Shown in pieces: positions 1 through 6,581 of a DNA stretch of 7,409 nt (its first letter is position 1; each line of letters opens with the position of its first letter). Position numbers and translations under genes: made by a program. The notes beneath the pieces were generated by a model. It saw only the letters and a list, made by a program, of their open reading frames with translations, ran no database searches and was not told the DNA's origin. This DNA comes from DATNFP01 sp035606335 (GTDB lineage: Bacteria; Bacteroidota; Bacteroidia; Chitinophagales; Chitinophagaceae): assembly GCA_035606335.1 (NCBI GenBank), contig DATNFP010000032.1, forward strand, positions 1 to 7,409, read 5' to 3'.

Positions 1-127
1 CTTTTAATTTTGCCCATACTTTGGCTGCCGCTCGGGCTGTTTTGTTTTGTCCGAATTCTACTACTGAGTAAAGGCTGCCATCCAGTTTTAGGATCATGCC
101 ATTACGAATATCTGCTGTTGTAGCCAT
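1..127 (-). CDS. efp: Elongation factor P family protein, EfpL/YeiP-like loop (partial, N-terminal 42 residues)
   Basis: The reverse strand from ATG at 127 reads MATTADIRNGMILKLDGSLY and continues in frame off the left edge. The motif D-I-R-N-G-M followed by a hydrophobic segment, D-G and then V-V-E-F is the start of the EF-P KOW-like N-terminal domain. EF-P binds between the P and E sites of stalled ribosomes and promotes peptide bond formation at polyproline stretches. The loop that reaches the peptidyl-transferase centre is unusual: instead of KPGKG with a modifiable lysine, residues 28-35 read NKTARAAA, with Arg32 near the tip. This resembles the PTARGAA loop of E. coli YeiP (EfpL), whose tip residue is Arg33. 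The family call is firm. Whether it is the cell's main EF-P or an EfpL-like paralogue cannot be told from 42 residues. The gene lies 72 bp downstream of hutI on the same strand. Confidence 0.85.
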   Translation of the reverse strand, partial: MATTADIRNGMILKLDGSLYSVVEFGQNKTARAAAKVWAKLK

Positions 128-159
128 TAATAATGATTATTTGATTTTTTGTCGGACTG

Positions 160-167
160 CAAAAGTA
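160..167 (-). promoter_or_regulatory. Candidate Bacteroidota -7 promoter element for the EF-P gene
   Basis: The reverse strand reads TACTTTTG, a full match to the Bacteroidota sigma-ABfr -7 consensus TAnnTTTG. It lies 33-40 bases upstream of the ATG at 127, which would leave a leader of roughly 25 nt. No well-spaced TTG -33 element is visible: the nearest TTG upstream is only 11 bp away. The site is therefore plausible but unproven. If used, the EF-P gene is transcribed independently of hutI. Confidence 0.35.
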
Positions 168-199
168 ATGATTAAAGGCAAAAAGAGAAATTAAGAAAA

Positions 200-1438
200 T
201 CAGGCCAATTTGCCCCTTAAAATCATGTTTTCTACCGGATTATTGCCAAAATCGTACGGAATATGGGCTAAAGAGGTCATTTTTTTAGTAATTATCAGGT
301 TGGCTATTTTGCCTTTTGCTATAGTTCCCAGGTCGTTTTCCAGCTCCATAGCTGCCGCTCCATTGATAGTCACTGCGTTAATTGCTTCTTCAGGCGTCAT
401 TTTCAATTGTGTACAGGCAATTGTTAGCAGTAGTGGCACATTACCCGACGGACATGATCCCGGATTATAATCCGTTGCCAGGCATACAGGTAGCCCTGCG
501 TCTATCATTTTCCTGGCTGGTTGATAGTGCATGCCTATGAAAAAGGCTGCTGCTGGCAATAAAGTAGGCATAGTATCACCTCCTTTCAGTGCTTCTATCT
601 CGGCGTCTCCAACACATTCCAGGTGGTCTACGCTTATTGCATCATGTTTCACTCCCACTTGTACACCACCCGAATAATGCAGTTGATTGGCATGTATTTT
701 TGGTTTTAGTCCATATTTCCAGCCTGCTTCCAACAATCTTTCAGTGTCAGCCACACTAAAAAAGCCTTCTTCACAGAACACATCCATATAATCAGCCAAT
801 CCTTCATCGGCTACTTTGGGTAACATTTCATTAATTATTAAGTTTAGGTAACCATCATGATTTGACTTGTAATCAATAGGATAGGCGTGAGCAGCCAAAA
901 AAGTCGCCTTTATTGGTATAGATGCATTTTCCTTCAATCTGCGAATAACTCTTAGCATTTTCAGCTCTCCTTCTGTATCTAATCCGTAGCCACTTTTTAT
1001 TTCTATTGCTCCCGTACCCTGACCGATTACTTCATATAGTCTTTCCAAAGATTTATCATAAAGCTCTTCTTCACTAATTTTATTAAGTCTGCGTGCAGAG
1101 TTCAATATACCTCCTCCTCGTTTTGCTATTTCTTCATAGCTCAATCCTTTTATTCTATCCTCAAATTCCTGTTCCCTTGGGGCGGCAAATACAAGGTGGG
1201 TATGCGAATCGCACCATGCTGGCAGTACCAATCTGTCACACGCATCTATAGTCTGTTCCGCGTGCATTTCCGGCATATCTATTATATCTCCGAAGCTGTG
1301 TATCATTCCGTTTTCTACCAGTAGCCAGGCGTGAGGAATATGAGGAACTTCCGCCATTTCTCTACCGCTTACCTTCTTTTTTATTTTTTCTATTTCCGTC
1401 TGGTAAAGGAACTTGATGTTGGTGATGAGAAGGCGCAT
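200..1438 (-). CDS. hutI: Imidazolonepropionase (HutI)
   Basis: Metal-dependent amidohydrolase that hydrolyses 4-imidazolone-5-propanoate to N-formimidoyl-L-glutamate, the third step of histidine degradation, in the cytoplasm. The 412-residue length is normal for the family. Visible marks are the metal-binding HxH (His79 and His81 in SHTHLVFA), the RGGGI substrate-loop motif (residues 107-111), the EIKSGYGL segment (146-153), His184, metal ligand His249 in KIHANQLHYSGG, His272, and metal ligand Asp323 in ATDYNPGSCPSGN. The start MRLLITNIK matches the usual HutI N-terminus, so the ATG at 1438 is chosen although no Shine-Dalgarno sequence precedes it, as is normal in Bacteroidota. No other hut gene is in the window, so the other pathway steps must be encoded elsewhere. 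It lies 173 bp downstream of the response regulator on the same strand; whether it has its own promoter is not clear. Confidence 0.97.
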   Translation of the reverse strand: MRLLITNIKFLYQTEIEKIKKKVSGREMAEVPHIPHAWLLVENGMIHSFGDIIDMPEMHAEQTIDACDRLVLPAWCDSHTHLVFAAPREQEFEDRIKGLSYEEIAKRGGGILNSARRLNKISEEELYDKSLERLYEVIGQGTGAIEIKSGYGLDTEGELKMLRVIRRLKENASIPIKATFLAAHAYPIDYKSNHDGYLNLIINEMLPKVADEGLADYMDVFCEEGFFSVADTERLLEAGWKYGLKPKIHANQLHYSGGVQVGVKHDAISVDHLECVGDAEIEALKGGDTMPTLLPAAAFFIGMHYQPARKMIDAGLPVCLATDYNPGSCPSGNVPLLLTIACTQLKMTPEEAINAVTINGAAAMELENDLGTIAKGKIANLIITKKMTSLAHIPYDFGNNPVENMILRGKLA

Positions 1439-1611
1439 AATGGATATTTGTCCAAAAATAAGTCGAAATAAATTTAATTGCCTTTTGGATCCTGTTGCTG
1501 GATATACATGAATAAACCACTATTGATTTTTGCTACAACTCTATAAGCATTTCAAAGGTATTTTCAGAAAATGAAACAACACACTATCAATAGCACTACT
1601 GCCATGCCCGA

Positions 1612-2319
1612 TTATCTTTTAAATAACTTCTTCCCAATTCTATCCATTACTTCGTCTTTATAGTTTTTACTCAGGGGCAGGGAAATATTATCCAGTATCA
1701 CTTCTGCACCGTCTATTGAGCGAACTGCGCTTATGGCTACCAGGTAAGATTTATGAATGCGTATGAACGAATTCGGTGGCAATTGTTCTTCAATGCCTTT
1801 AAAAGTAAGGTAGGTTATGTATTTTTTCTGCTTGGTATGTACGATAATGTAATTAGCCATGCCTTCTATATAAAGCACATCTGCTATCATGATCTTCTCA
1901 AGTCGTTGGTCACACTTAATGAAAAAGAAATCATCGGTTACATGACTTACAGTTTTGATTCTAGCATCTATGTAGTCGCGGGCTTTAAGAGCTGCTTTCA
2001 AAAACCTTGGAAAGCTAATGGGTTTTACAAGGTAGTCGAGCACATCCAGTTCATAGCCTTCCAGTGCATATTGCGAATAAGCAGTTGTGAAAATTATTAG
2101 AGGAGGAGCAGCAAGATTTTTTACAAAGTCAATACCAGTAAGTTTGGGCATCTGGATGTCCAGGAAAATAAGATCAATGCTTTTATGTTGCAGCCAGGTA
2201 GCTGCTTCTATGGCCGACTTACATTCTGCAACTGGGTTTAAAAATTCTACCTGACGGATGTGTTCCGCTAAGCCCTGCCGGGCAATAGGCTCATCATCTA
2301 CTATCAGGCAATTGATCAT
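1612..2319 (-). CDS. LytTR-family response regulator (REC-LytTR)
   Basis: DNA-binding response regulator of 235 residues, a standard length for the LytR/AlgR family. The receiver domain (about residues 1-115) has the acidic pair Asp8-Asp9, phospho-acceptor Asp54 in FLDIQMP, Thr79 in IIFTTAY and Lys99 in DYLVKP, so every residue needed for phosphotransfer is present. A short linker leads to a LytTR DNA-binding domain (about 131-235) with ADVLYIEGMANYIIVHT (146-162) and the hallmark FIRIHKSYLV (185-194). LytTR domains usually bind pairs of short direct repeats spaced about two helical turns apart. The ATG overlaps the stop of the upstream kinase gene as ATGA, so the two are translationally coupled and form a cognate pair. 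Likely targets are its own operon and the divergent genes at 3565-6525; this is inferred from position. I do not assign a specific gene name. Confidence 0.95.
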   Translation of the reverse strand: MINCLIVDDEPIARQGLAEHIRQVEFLNPVAECKSAIEAATWLQHKSIDLIFLDIQMPKLTGIDFVKNLAAPPLIIFTTAYSQYALEGYELDVLDYLVKPISFPRFLKAALKARDYIDARIKTVSHVTDDFFFIKCDQRLEKIMIADVLYIEGMANYIIVHTKQKKYITYLTFKGIEEQLPPNSFIRIHKSYLVAISAVRSIDGAEVILDNISLPLSKNYKDEVMDRIGKKLFKR

Positions 2320-3389
2320 TTGTATTGAATGCTTAAAAAAGTAGTAAATACATCCTGCTGTTGCGCAATATTGAATTCATGTTTACCCGGATATAGCAAT
2401 TCCAATCTTCGTTTTAAATTTTGTATGCCCAGCCCCCCGGAAAATAGCACATCTTTTACCTGGTGTGTTTTGTCGTAGGTATTATACACATGCATTATAA
2501 ATTTATCATCTTTTTGGCATAAAGAGATATTTATAGTGTTTTCCTGCGGGTTTTTATAATGTGATATATGTTTAAATGTATTTTCCACTATGGGTAGTAT
2601 CAATAGTGGGGCTATATCAAATCCTTTCATGCCATCTTCAATATTGAGTTGAATGTTGGTGCCTGGCTCCAGGCGCAGAGTTTGAATAGCAAAATAGTTT
2701 TTTATGTAGGTGATTTCTTTGGTAATGTCCACTTTGTCTGAGATACATTCATACAACTGGTAGCGCAACATTTCAGAGAACGTCTCTACAGATAAACGGG
2801 CATTGGTGTTTTCTTTATTTATCTGGAAATAAATAGTGTTCATGACATTGAACAGGAAATGAGGGTTCATCTGCGAACGAAGAAAATTTAATTCTGTTTC
2901 AACTTTTTCTTTTTCAACTTCTATCAAGTGCCGCTCCATTCTAAAACGGTCTGAGATTATTTTTAACGCTATGCCAATTGCCAGGCCTATGAGATTATCC
3001 CAAAAGATGACATTGAGCAAGGGTAATAAAGGCACTTTCGCATCAAAGGCACTTTTTCCTATCATTAAATAACCTACGGCTTTCATTATAAACAAGCCGA
3101 TAAATGCAAAACCAATAACAACGACAATAATATTAATGATAAATAGAACGATTCTTTTTTTATACAAAAACCTGGGGACTAACCAATATGCGCCTAAAAA
3201 AAGAGGGGGCATACTTATCGTAGTTAAAGCAATGGCCCATATTATTTGTATCCAGATAGCAAGGCTTGTATCGAAGTGTATAGTGAATATGAATAACACA
3301 AGTGCTGCCCAGCCAAGAAAATGTCCGAGCCTATATTCAAGTAATATTTTTCGGTAGTTAACAGGCATTAATATAGTATCATTATTCAC
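2316..3389 (-). CDS. LytS/YpdA-type sensor histidine kinase
   Basis: Inner-membrane histidine kinase of 357 residues. The N-terminal part has about four hydrophobic segments (near residues 24-38, 43-70, 79-105 and 121-145) and no recognisable extracellular sensor domain. A short charged helical segment (about 148-170) leads to the His_kinase domain: QMNPHFLFN with phospho-acceptor His177, then the HATPase part with the N-box PIVENTFKHI (Asn270) and a G-box SGGLGIQNLKRRL (317-329). This four-helix, sensor-poor layout is common in Bacteroidota kinases paired with LytTR regulators. The signal is unknown. Position 3389 is a GTG codon; an in-frame ATG at 3368 would remove seven residues (start MPVNYRKI) and is at least as likely to be the true start. 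It is first in an operon with the response regulator and divergent from the gene at 3565. Confidence 0.94.
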   Translation of the reverse strand: MNNDTILMPVNYRKILLEYRLGHFLGWAALVLFIFTIHFDTSLAIWIQIIWAIALTTISMPPLFLGAYWLVPRFLYKKRIVLFIINIIVVVIGFAFIGLFIMKAVGYLMIGKSAFDAKVPLLPLLNVIFWDNLIGLAIGIALKIISDRFRMERHLIEVEKEKVETELNFLRSQMNPHFLFNVMNTIYFQINKENTNARLSVETFSEMLRYQLYECISDKVDITKEITYIKNYFAIQTLRLEPGTNIQLNIEDGMKGFDIAPLLILPIVENTFKHISHYKNPQENTINISLCQKDDKFIMHVYNTYDKTHQVKDVLFSGGLGIQNLKRRLELLYPGKHEFNIAQQQDVFTTFLSIQYK

Positions 3390-3431
3390 ACGACTAAATT
3401 ACAATAGGACGCTTTGACTTGTATTTCCTGA

Positions 3432-3460
3432 TGTCAAGTAAAAATGACCTCTTATCAAGT
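3432..3460. promoter_or_regulatory. Candidate LytTR-type operator: direct repeat TRTCAAGT with 21 bp period
   Basis: TGTCAAGT (3432-3439) and TATCAAGT (3453-3460) are direct repeats whose starts are exactly 21 bp apart, about two DNA turns. A third CAAGT lies in opposite orientation at 3421-3417. LytTR regulators typically recognise direct repeats of 8-10 bp with this period; E. coli YpdB is an example. The pair sits in the divergent region between the kinase gene and the first repeat-protein gene, about 43-70 bp upstream of the kinase GTG and 105-132 bp upstream of the ATG at 3565. The sequence itself does not match a LytTR consensus I can vouch for, so the assignment rests on spacing and position. 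The rest of 3390-3564 shows no clear -7/-33 promoter for either side. Confidence 0.4.
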
Positions 3461-3564
3461 TTTTTTCGCGCCTTATCTAAATAACAAAAAAAAGTTATGT
3501 ATGGATAATAATTTCAGGTTAGTTAGAAAAATTTACGAAAGAGACCCCTCAAAATATTATAGTT

Positions 3565-4959
3565 ATGAAACTAAAATTTACTCTTTTTGCCATTGTAAGT
3601 ATCCTTTTTTGGACGATAAGTGCCAAAGCCCAGACAGCATCCCGCTTAATTGCCCTAACAAGCTGTGCTTATGATGGAACAATATATAGCCCTCAGGATT
3701 CCGGAACTTATTCCTATTCTATGGGGCGGGGCATTGGCCCTAATGGCCATGGGTGGCTTTATGATTTGAACCACGTATATGCGTACAACAATACCACGTC
3801 TAAATATTCAAATTCTTCTCTGACTACACAGACTTTTGATGCTAAGAATAATTTATCAACAGTCTTAGTTCAGTCATGGGATACTTCTAGTAGCAGTTGG
3901 GCAAACGTGGAAAAAGATATTATTGGATATGACGCCGATAATAATGCTACTTCTTACACCGGCCAGGCTTGGAATCCATCAACAAAAAGCTGGCAAAATA
4001 GCAGCGAACAACTGAGCACTTTTGATTCAAAAAACAATATGATAAACAGAACTCTGCAACGCTGGGATATACCATCCAGTTCGTGGGTTGGTTTTGAGAA
4101 ATTTGTTTATGCGTATAATAGCAGCAATAAATTAACTACATATTCACTACAGAGCTGGGATACGACAAGCAAGAGCTGGGCTACTTATTCTATTACATAT
4201 TATAGATACGATATGAGCAACAATGACCTGGCTGATTCAGTTGTCAATTGGAACAAGGCTACCAGCTCGTGGACAAATTATGACCTGGACTTGTATACTT
4301 ATAATAGTGCTAATAAAGTGCTCACGCAAATACATCAGCAATGGTACTTAGGTGCTTGGCTAAATTACCAGGATTATCTTTTTACTTATGATACAAGTGG
4401 CTATGAGACATCACAAACATGGCAAAAATGGGTTAAGGGCGCATGGCTAAATAATGTAAACTTTATCTATAACCGTGATGCAAGCCATATAAATTATCAA
4501 TTCATTTATCAAAATTGGGATACAGTCACAAATAGCTGGTTAAATGCTACCAAAGCTGCAACTACTGATAATACTTATAATCAACCGCTGATCGAAACCG
4601 ACTATGAATGGGATGCAGGCAGTAGCAAATGGGTATCAAATATAGGAGACAGAAGTACTCGCTATTATTATGAAACATATACAACATCTGTCGGTGCAAT
4701 GAATACCGGAGGCTCAATAAAAATATATCCTTCGCCAGCTAATAGCATATTGGATATTGATATAAAATGGGACGAAGTACAAACGGGCATTATTGCCATT
4801 TATGATATGCAAGGCAGATTATGGCATCAATGGCAAACAGCTAATGGTGTAGCTTATCATAACAGCATCTCAGTTGCTCAATTACCTGCTGGAAATTATA
4901 TCTTAAAAATAAGAGGTGAGAATGGGCAATTAGCTGATAGGTTTAGTGTGATGCATTAA
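3565..4959 (+). CDS. Secreted tryptophan-repeat protein with T9SS type A sorting domain (paralogue 1)
   Basis: 464-residue exported protein of unknown function. Residues 1-22 form a signal peptide: a Lys-containing start, a hydrophobic core FTLFAIVSILFW, and cleavage probably after SAKA before Gln23. Residues 23-90 are an N-terminal segment. Residues 91-365 hold nine tandem repeats, mostly exactly 31 residues, with aromatic-Asp/Asn at repeat positions 1-2, Asn near 5-6, Trp at 15 and Ser-Ser-Trp at about 20-22. Repeats 6 and 7 are shortened to 29. Residues 383-464 form a C-terminal T9SS sorting domain (IKIYPSPAN, then AIYDMQGRLW, then LPAGNYILKIRG), which sends the protein across the outer membrane for surface attachment or release. 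No catalytic motif is visible, so an adhesive, binding or structural role is a guess. The repeats recall YD-type beta repeats but lack the RHS consensus. No Shine-Dalgarno sequence is present. It is divergent from the two-component operon. Confidence 0.93.
   Translation: MKLKFTLFAIVSILFWTISAKAQTASRLIALTSCAYDGTIYSPQDSGTYSYSMGRGIGPNGHGWLYDLNHVYAYNNTTSKYSNSSLTTQTFDAKNNLSTVLVQSWDTSSSSWANVEKDIIGYDADNNATSYTGQAWNPSTKSWQNSSEQLSTFDSKNNMINRTLQRWDIPSSSWVGFEKFVYAYNSSNKLTTYSLQSWDTTSKSWATYSITYYRYDMSNNDLADSVVNWNKATSSWTNYDLDLYTYNSANKVLTQIHQQWYLGAWLNYQDYLFTYDTSGYETSQTWQKWVKGAWLNNVNFIYNRDASHINYQFIYQNWDTVTNSWLNATKAATTDNTYNQPLIETDYEWDAGSSKWVSNIGDRSTRYYYETYTTSVGAMNTGGSIKIYPSPANSILDIDIKWDEVQTGIIAIYDMQGRLWHQWQTANGVAYHNSISVAQLPAGNYILKIRGENGQLADRFSVMH
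3835..4659 (+). repeat. Nine in-frame ~93 bp repeats encoding 31-residue YD/W units (paralogue 1)
   Basis: Unit starts, by residue of the protein, are 91, 122, 153, 184, 215, 246, 275, 304 and 335. Units 1-5, 8 and 9 are 31 residues and units 6 and 7 are 29, with the loss between the two tryptophans. At DNA level the best conserved piece is the tgggat-type segment coding for Trp-Asp, followed by Ser-rich codons and a second tgg. Other positions have diverged strongly, so this is an old repeat array kept by selection on protein structure, not a fresh tandem expansion. Confidence 0.88.
4711..4956 (+). repeat. T9SS sorting-domain coding segment, copy 1 of a duplicated 3' end
   Basis: Codes for residues 383-464 of paralogue 1. 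It is closely similar to 6277-6522 in paralogue 2. Within it, bases 4891-4922 are identical to 6457-6488 over 32 consecutive positions, including synonymous sites. The encoded domain has the family pattern of a YPxPAN strand, an IYDxxGR turn, a GNYILKI strand and a short C-terminal tail, here FSVMH. Confidence 0.85.
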
Positions 4960-5034
4960 AGAAAATCTGTGATTATTATAACCAATTTAGTAATGATTGT
5001 AATGAATGATTAAACTCCTAAAACATTTATAGTT

Positions 5035-6525
5035 ATGAAATCAAAATATACTCTTTTTACAATTGTAAGCATCATTTTTTTTGCGGCACAGGGATATTGC
5101 CAAAAAGCATCACGATTGCTATATGAAATAGATAAGACGTATAATGGAACGACTTATGCCATAACCGATTCTGTTATATACAAATATTCTGGAGGAAGAG
5201 GACAGGATAAATTTGGTAATTGGCTATTTGATACCTCCTATACTTTTATTTATAGCTCATCGGGATATACAAATAGCGCCCGCACGATATCAACCTATGA
5301 TGGACACGATAATTATTTAACCATAACGCAGCAGGTATGGGACGTGACAAGCAGCAATTGGCAAAACAGTTATACCGTAATAAACACGTATGATGTCAAT
5401 AATGATCTTCTTATCAACCTTGTTCAGGATTGGAATGTAAGCAGCAGTAGTTGGGTAAATAATAATAGAATTGTAAATACTTATGATGCTCATTATAATC
5501 TGCTCACCAACATACATGAATTCTGGGATGCGACAAGCAGTACTTGGATAGGGGGGTATTATTTTTACGCCTACGTGTATGATTCTCATAATAATATTGA
5601 CTCAGAAACCTCTCACACATGGAATAGTAGCAAAAGCATTTGGGATAACCGGGAATTGTGGGCATTCAAATATAACAGCAGCAATCATATAACCAGGGAA
5701 TTGGGACAATTCTGGGATACTACCAGGGGATGGATTAATTTGTTTCTCGATACAAGCAGGCTTGATGCAAGAGGCAATGCAATAACAGATTCTGATTTGG
5801 GTTGGAATCCTTATGCCAGTAGCTGGTACAATTATATGTATGGTATTCAAACTTATAACAGCGCCAATTTAATCACAGGTGCTCTTAGTGAAAAATGGAG
5901 TACAGGGAAATGGGTAAATAACACACATGATACTGAAACTTACGATGCTGCAAATCGGCAGCTACTATATTTGAGCCAGGTTTGGGATAGTAGCACGTCT
6001 GCATGGCTCGATTATCTGGGCTCTTTGGATGAATACGATGCACATGGCGATGATACAACGATATTGTTCGGTGGTACTGGCGGAGTAAGCATATTTCATT
6101 ATAGCGTCAAAACAGCATCTACTTACAATACCTATCATCAGCGTGTAACAGAGATACATACCAGTTGGAATGATACAACCGGTTCATTACAGCCTAATGC
6201 GGGAGATCAGGCTTTTTATTATTATTATCAGCTTTATACTCCTCCAGCAGGTGTCGCTTCTATAGAATCGCAAAATGGCAGCCTGAAAACATACCCTTCT
6301 CCTGCAAACGCAAAGCTTAACATCCAATTGAAATGGGAAGAGGAGCAAACTGCGATAATTGCCATCTATGACCTGAACGGCAGGCTATGGGAACAATGGC
6401 AAACCAATAAAACAGCAGACTATCAACAGGAGATTGTCGTTACTCCCTTGCCTGTCGGAAATTATATCTTAAAAATAAGAGGTGAGAACGAGCAATTAAC
6501 TGGTAGGTTTAGCGTAGTGCACTAA
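5035..6525 (+). CDS. Secreted tryptophan-repeat protein with T9SS type A sorting domain (paralogue 2)
   Basis: 496-residue paralogue of the preceding protein, 75 bp downstream of it on the same strand, so probably co-transcribed. The signal peptide is residues 1-22 (hydrophobic core YTLFTIVSIIFFAAQ, cleavage near GYC before Gln23; Cys22 lacks a proper lipobox, so a lipoprotein is unlikely). Residues 23-87 are the N-terminal segment. Residues 88-394 hold ten repeats of the same ~31-residue type, with starts at 88, 119, 150, 182, 213, 243, 274, 303, 334 and 364. Unit 9 is degenerate: a Gly-rich GGTGGVSIFHYSV segment replaces the two tryptophans. Residues 415-496 are the T9SS sorting domain (KTYPSPAN, AIYDLNGRLW, LPVGNYILKIRG). 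The bases around the start, including TATAGTTATGAAA, are almost the same as in paralogue 1, showing that the duplication included the translation start region. Function is unknown. Confidence 0.93.
   Translation: MKSKYTLFTIVSIIFFAAQGYCQKASRLLYEIDKTYNGTTYAITDSVIYKYSGGRGQDKFGNWLFDTSYTFIYSSSGYTNSARTISTYDGHDNYLTITQQVWDVTSSNWQNSYTVINTYDVNNDLLINLVQDWNVSSSSWVNNNRIVNTYDAHYNLLTNIHEFWDATSSTWIGGYYFYAYVYDSHNNIDSETSHTWNSSKSIWDNRELWAFKYNSSNHITRELGQFWDTTRGWINLFLDTSRLDARGNAITDSDLGWNPYASSWYNYMYGIQTYNSANLITGALSEKWSTGKWVNNTHDTETYDAANRQLLYLSQVWDSSTSAWLDYLGSLDEYDAHGDDTTILFGGTGGVSIFHYSVKTASTYNTYHQRVTEIHTSWNDTTGSLQPNAGDQAFYYYYQLYTPPAGVASIESQNGSLKTYPSPANAKLNIQLKWEEEQTAIIAIYDLNGRLWEQWQTNKTADYQQEIVVTPLPVGNYILKIRGENEQLTGRFSVVH
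5296..6216 (+). repeat. Ten in-frame ~93 bp repeats encoding YD/W units (paralogue 2)
   Basis: The same repeat type as in paralogue 1, with one more unit. Units 5-10 here line up one-to-one with units 4-9 there: YNSSN with YNSSN, the shortened YNSAN unit with the shortened YNSAN unit, and the last unit NTYHQ with NTYNQ. The extra unit therefore lies among the first four. Unit 3 is 32 residues, units 5 and 9 are 30, and unit 7 is 29. Confidence 0.88.
6277..6522 (+). repeat. T9SS sorting-domain coding segment, copy 2 of a duplicated 3' end
   Basis: Codes for residues 415-496 of paralogue 2, the partner of 4711-4956. The 32 bp perfect match at 6457-6488 contrasts with the strongly diverged repeat region upstream. 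The C-terminal tail is FSVVH. Confidence 0.85.
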
Positions 6526-6553
6526 ATAAAATTGGCTACTGCTCTAGCAATTC

Positions 6554-6581
6554 AGTAAACTGTTCGCGGCATTAGTTTATT
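6554..6581 (+). terminator. Weak hairpin after the repeat-protein pair, possible terminator
   Basis: AGTAAACT (6554-6561) can pair with AGTTTATT (6574-6581) as an 8 bp stem with one G-U pair and a 12-base loop, 28 bases after the stop at 6525. It is AT-rich and not followed by a clean T run. A second AT-rich stem (6634-6640 with 6650-6656) followed by TGGTTTTTCTT is an alternative terminator. Neither is convincing alone. Confidence 0.2.

Noticed and set aside
210..470. Rightward 86-residue ORF
   Set aside because: Lies wholly antisense within the strongly supported hutI gene; no family features.
1453..1460. TATTTTTG on the minus strand, a match to the -7 consensus, upstream of hutI
   Set aside because: It would place the transcription start only a few bases from the ATG and has no TTG at the right distance; likely chance in AT-rich DNA.
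1520..1593. 8 bp inverted repeat CTATTGAT / ATCAATAG in the gap between the response regulator and hutI
   Set aside because: The 58-base loop and lack of an adjacent T run make a terminator unlikely; an 8 bp match in AT-rich DNA may be chance.
1753..2100. Rightward 115-residue ORF
   Set aside because: Antisense shadow of the response regulator gene, whose domains and catalytic residues are intact.
3136..3357. Rightward 73-residue ORF
   Set aside because: Antisense to the transmembrane part of the histidine kinase gene.
3444..3674. Rightward 76-residue ORF starting in the divergent region
   Set aside because: It overlaps the signal-peptide region of the gene at 3565 in another frame and has no coherent protein features; the 3565 frame carries the signal peptide and repeats.
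4992..5011. AATGATT repeated twice (4992-4998 and 5005-5011) between the two paralogues
   Set aside because: Short AT-rich repeat with a 13 bp period; does not match the candidate operator and has no further support.
5317..6159. Three leftward ORFs (5317-5589, 5602-5850, 5965-6159)
   Set aside because: Antisense to the repeat region of paralogue 2; long open frames arise because the repeated codon pattern lacks antisense stops in that frame.
3835..6216. RHS/YD-repeat toxin or CRISPR-like array
   Set aside because: The YD-like units lack the RHS consensus, and there is no RHS core or toxin tip. The DNA repeats are in-frame coding units without constant repeats and unique spacers.
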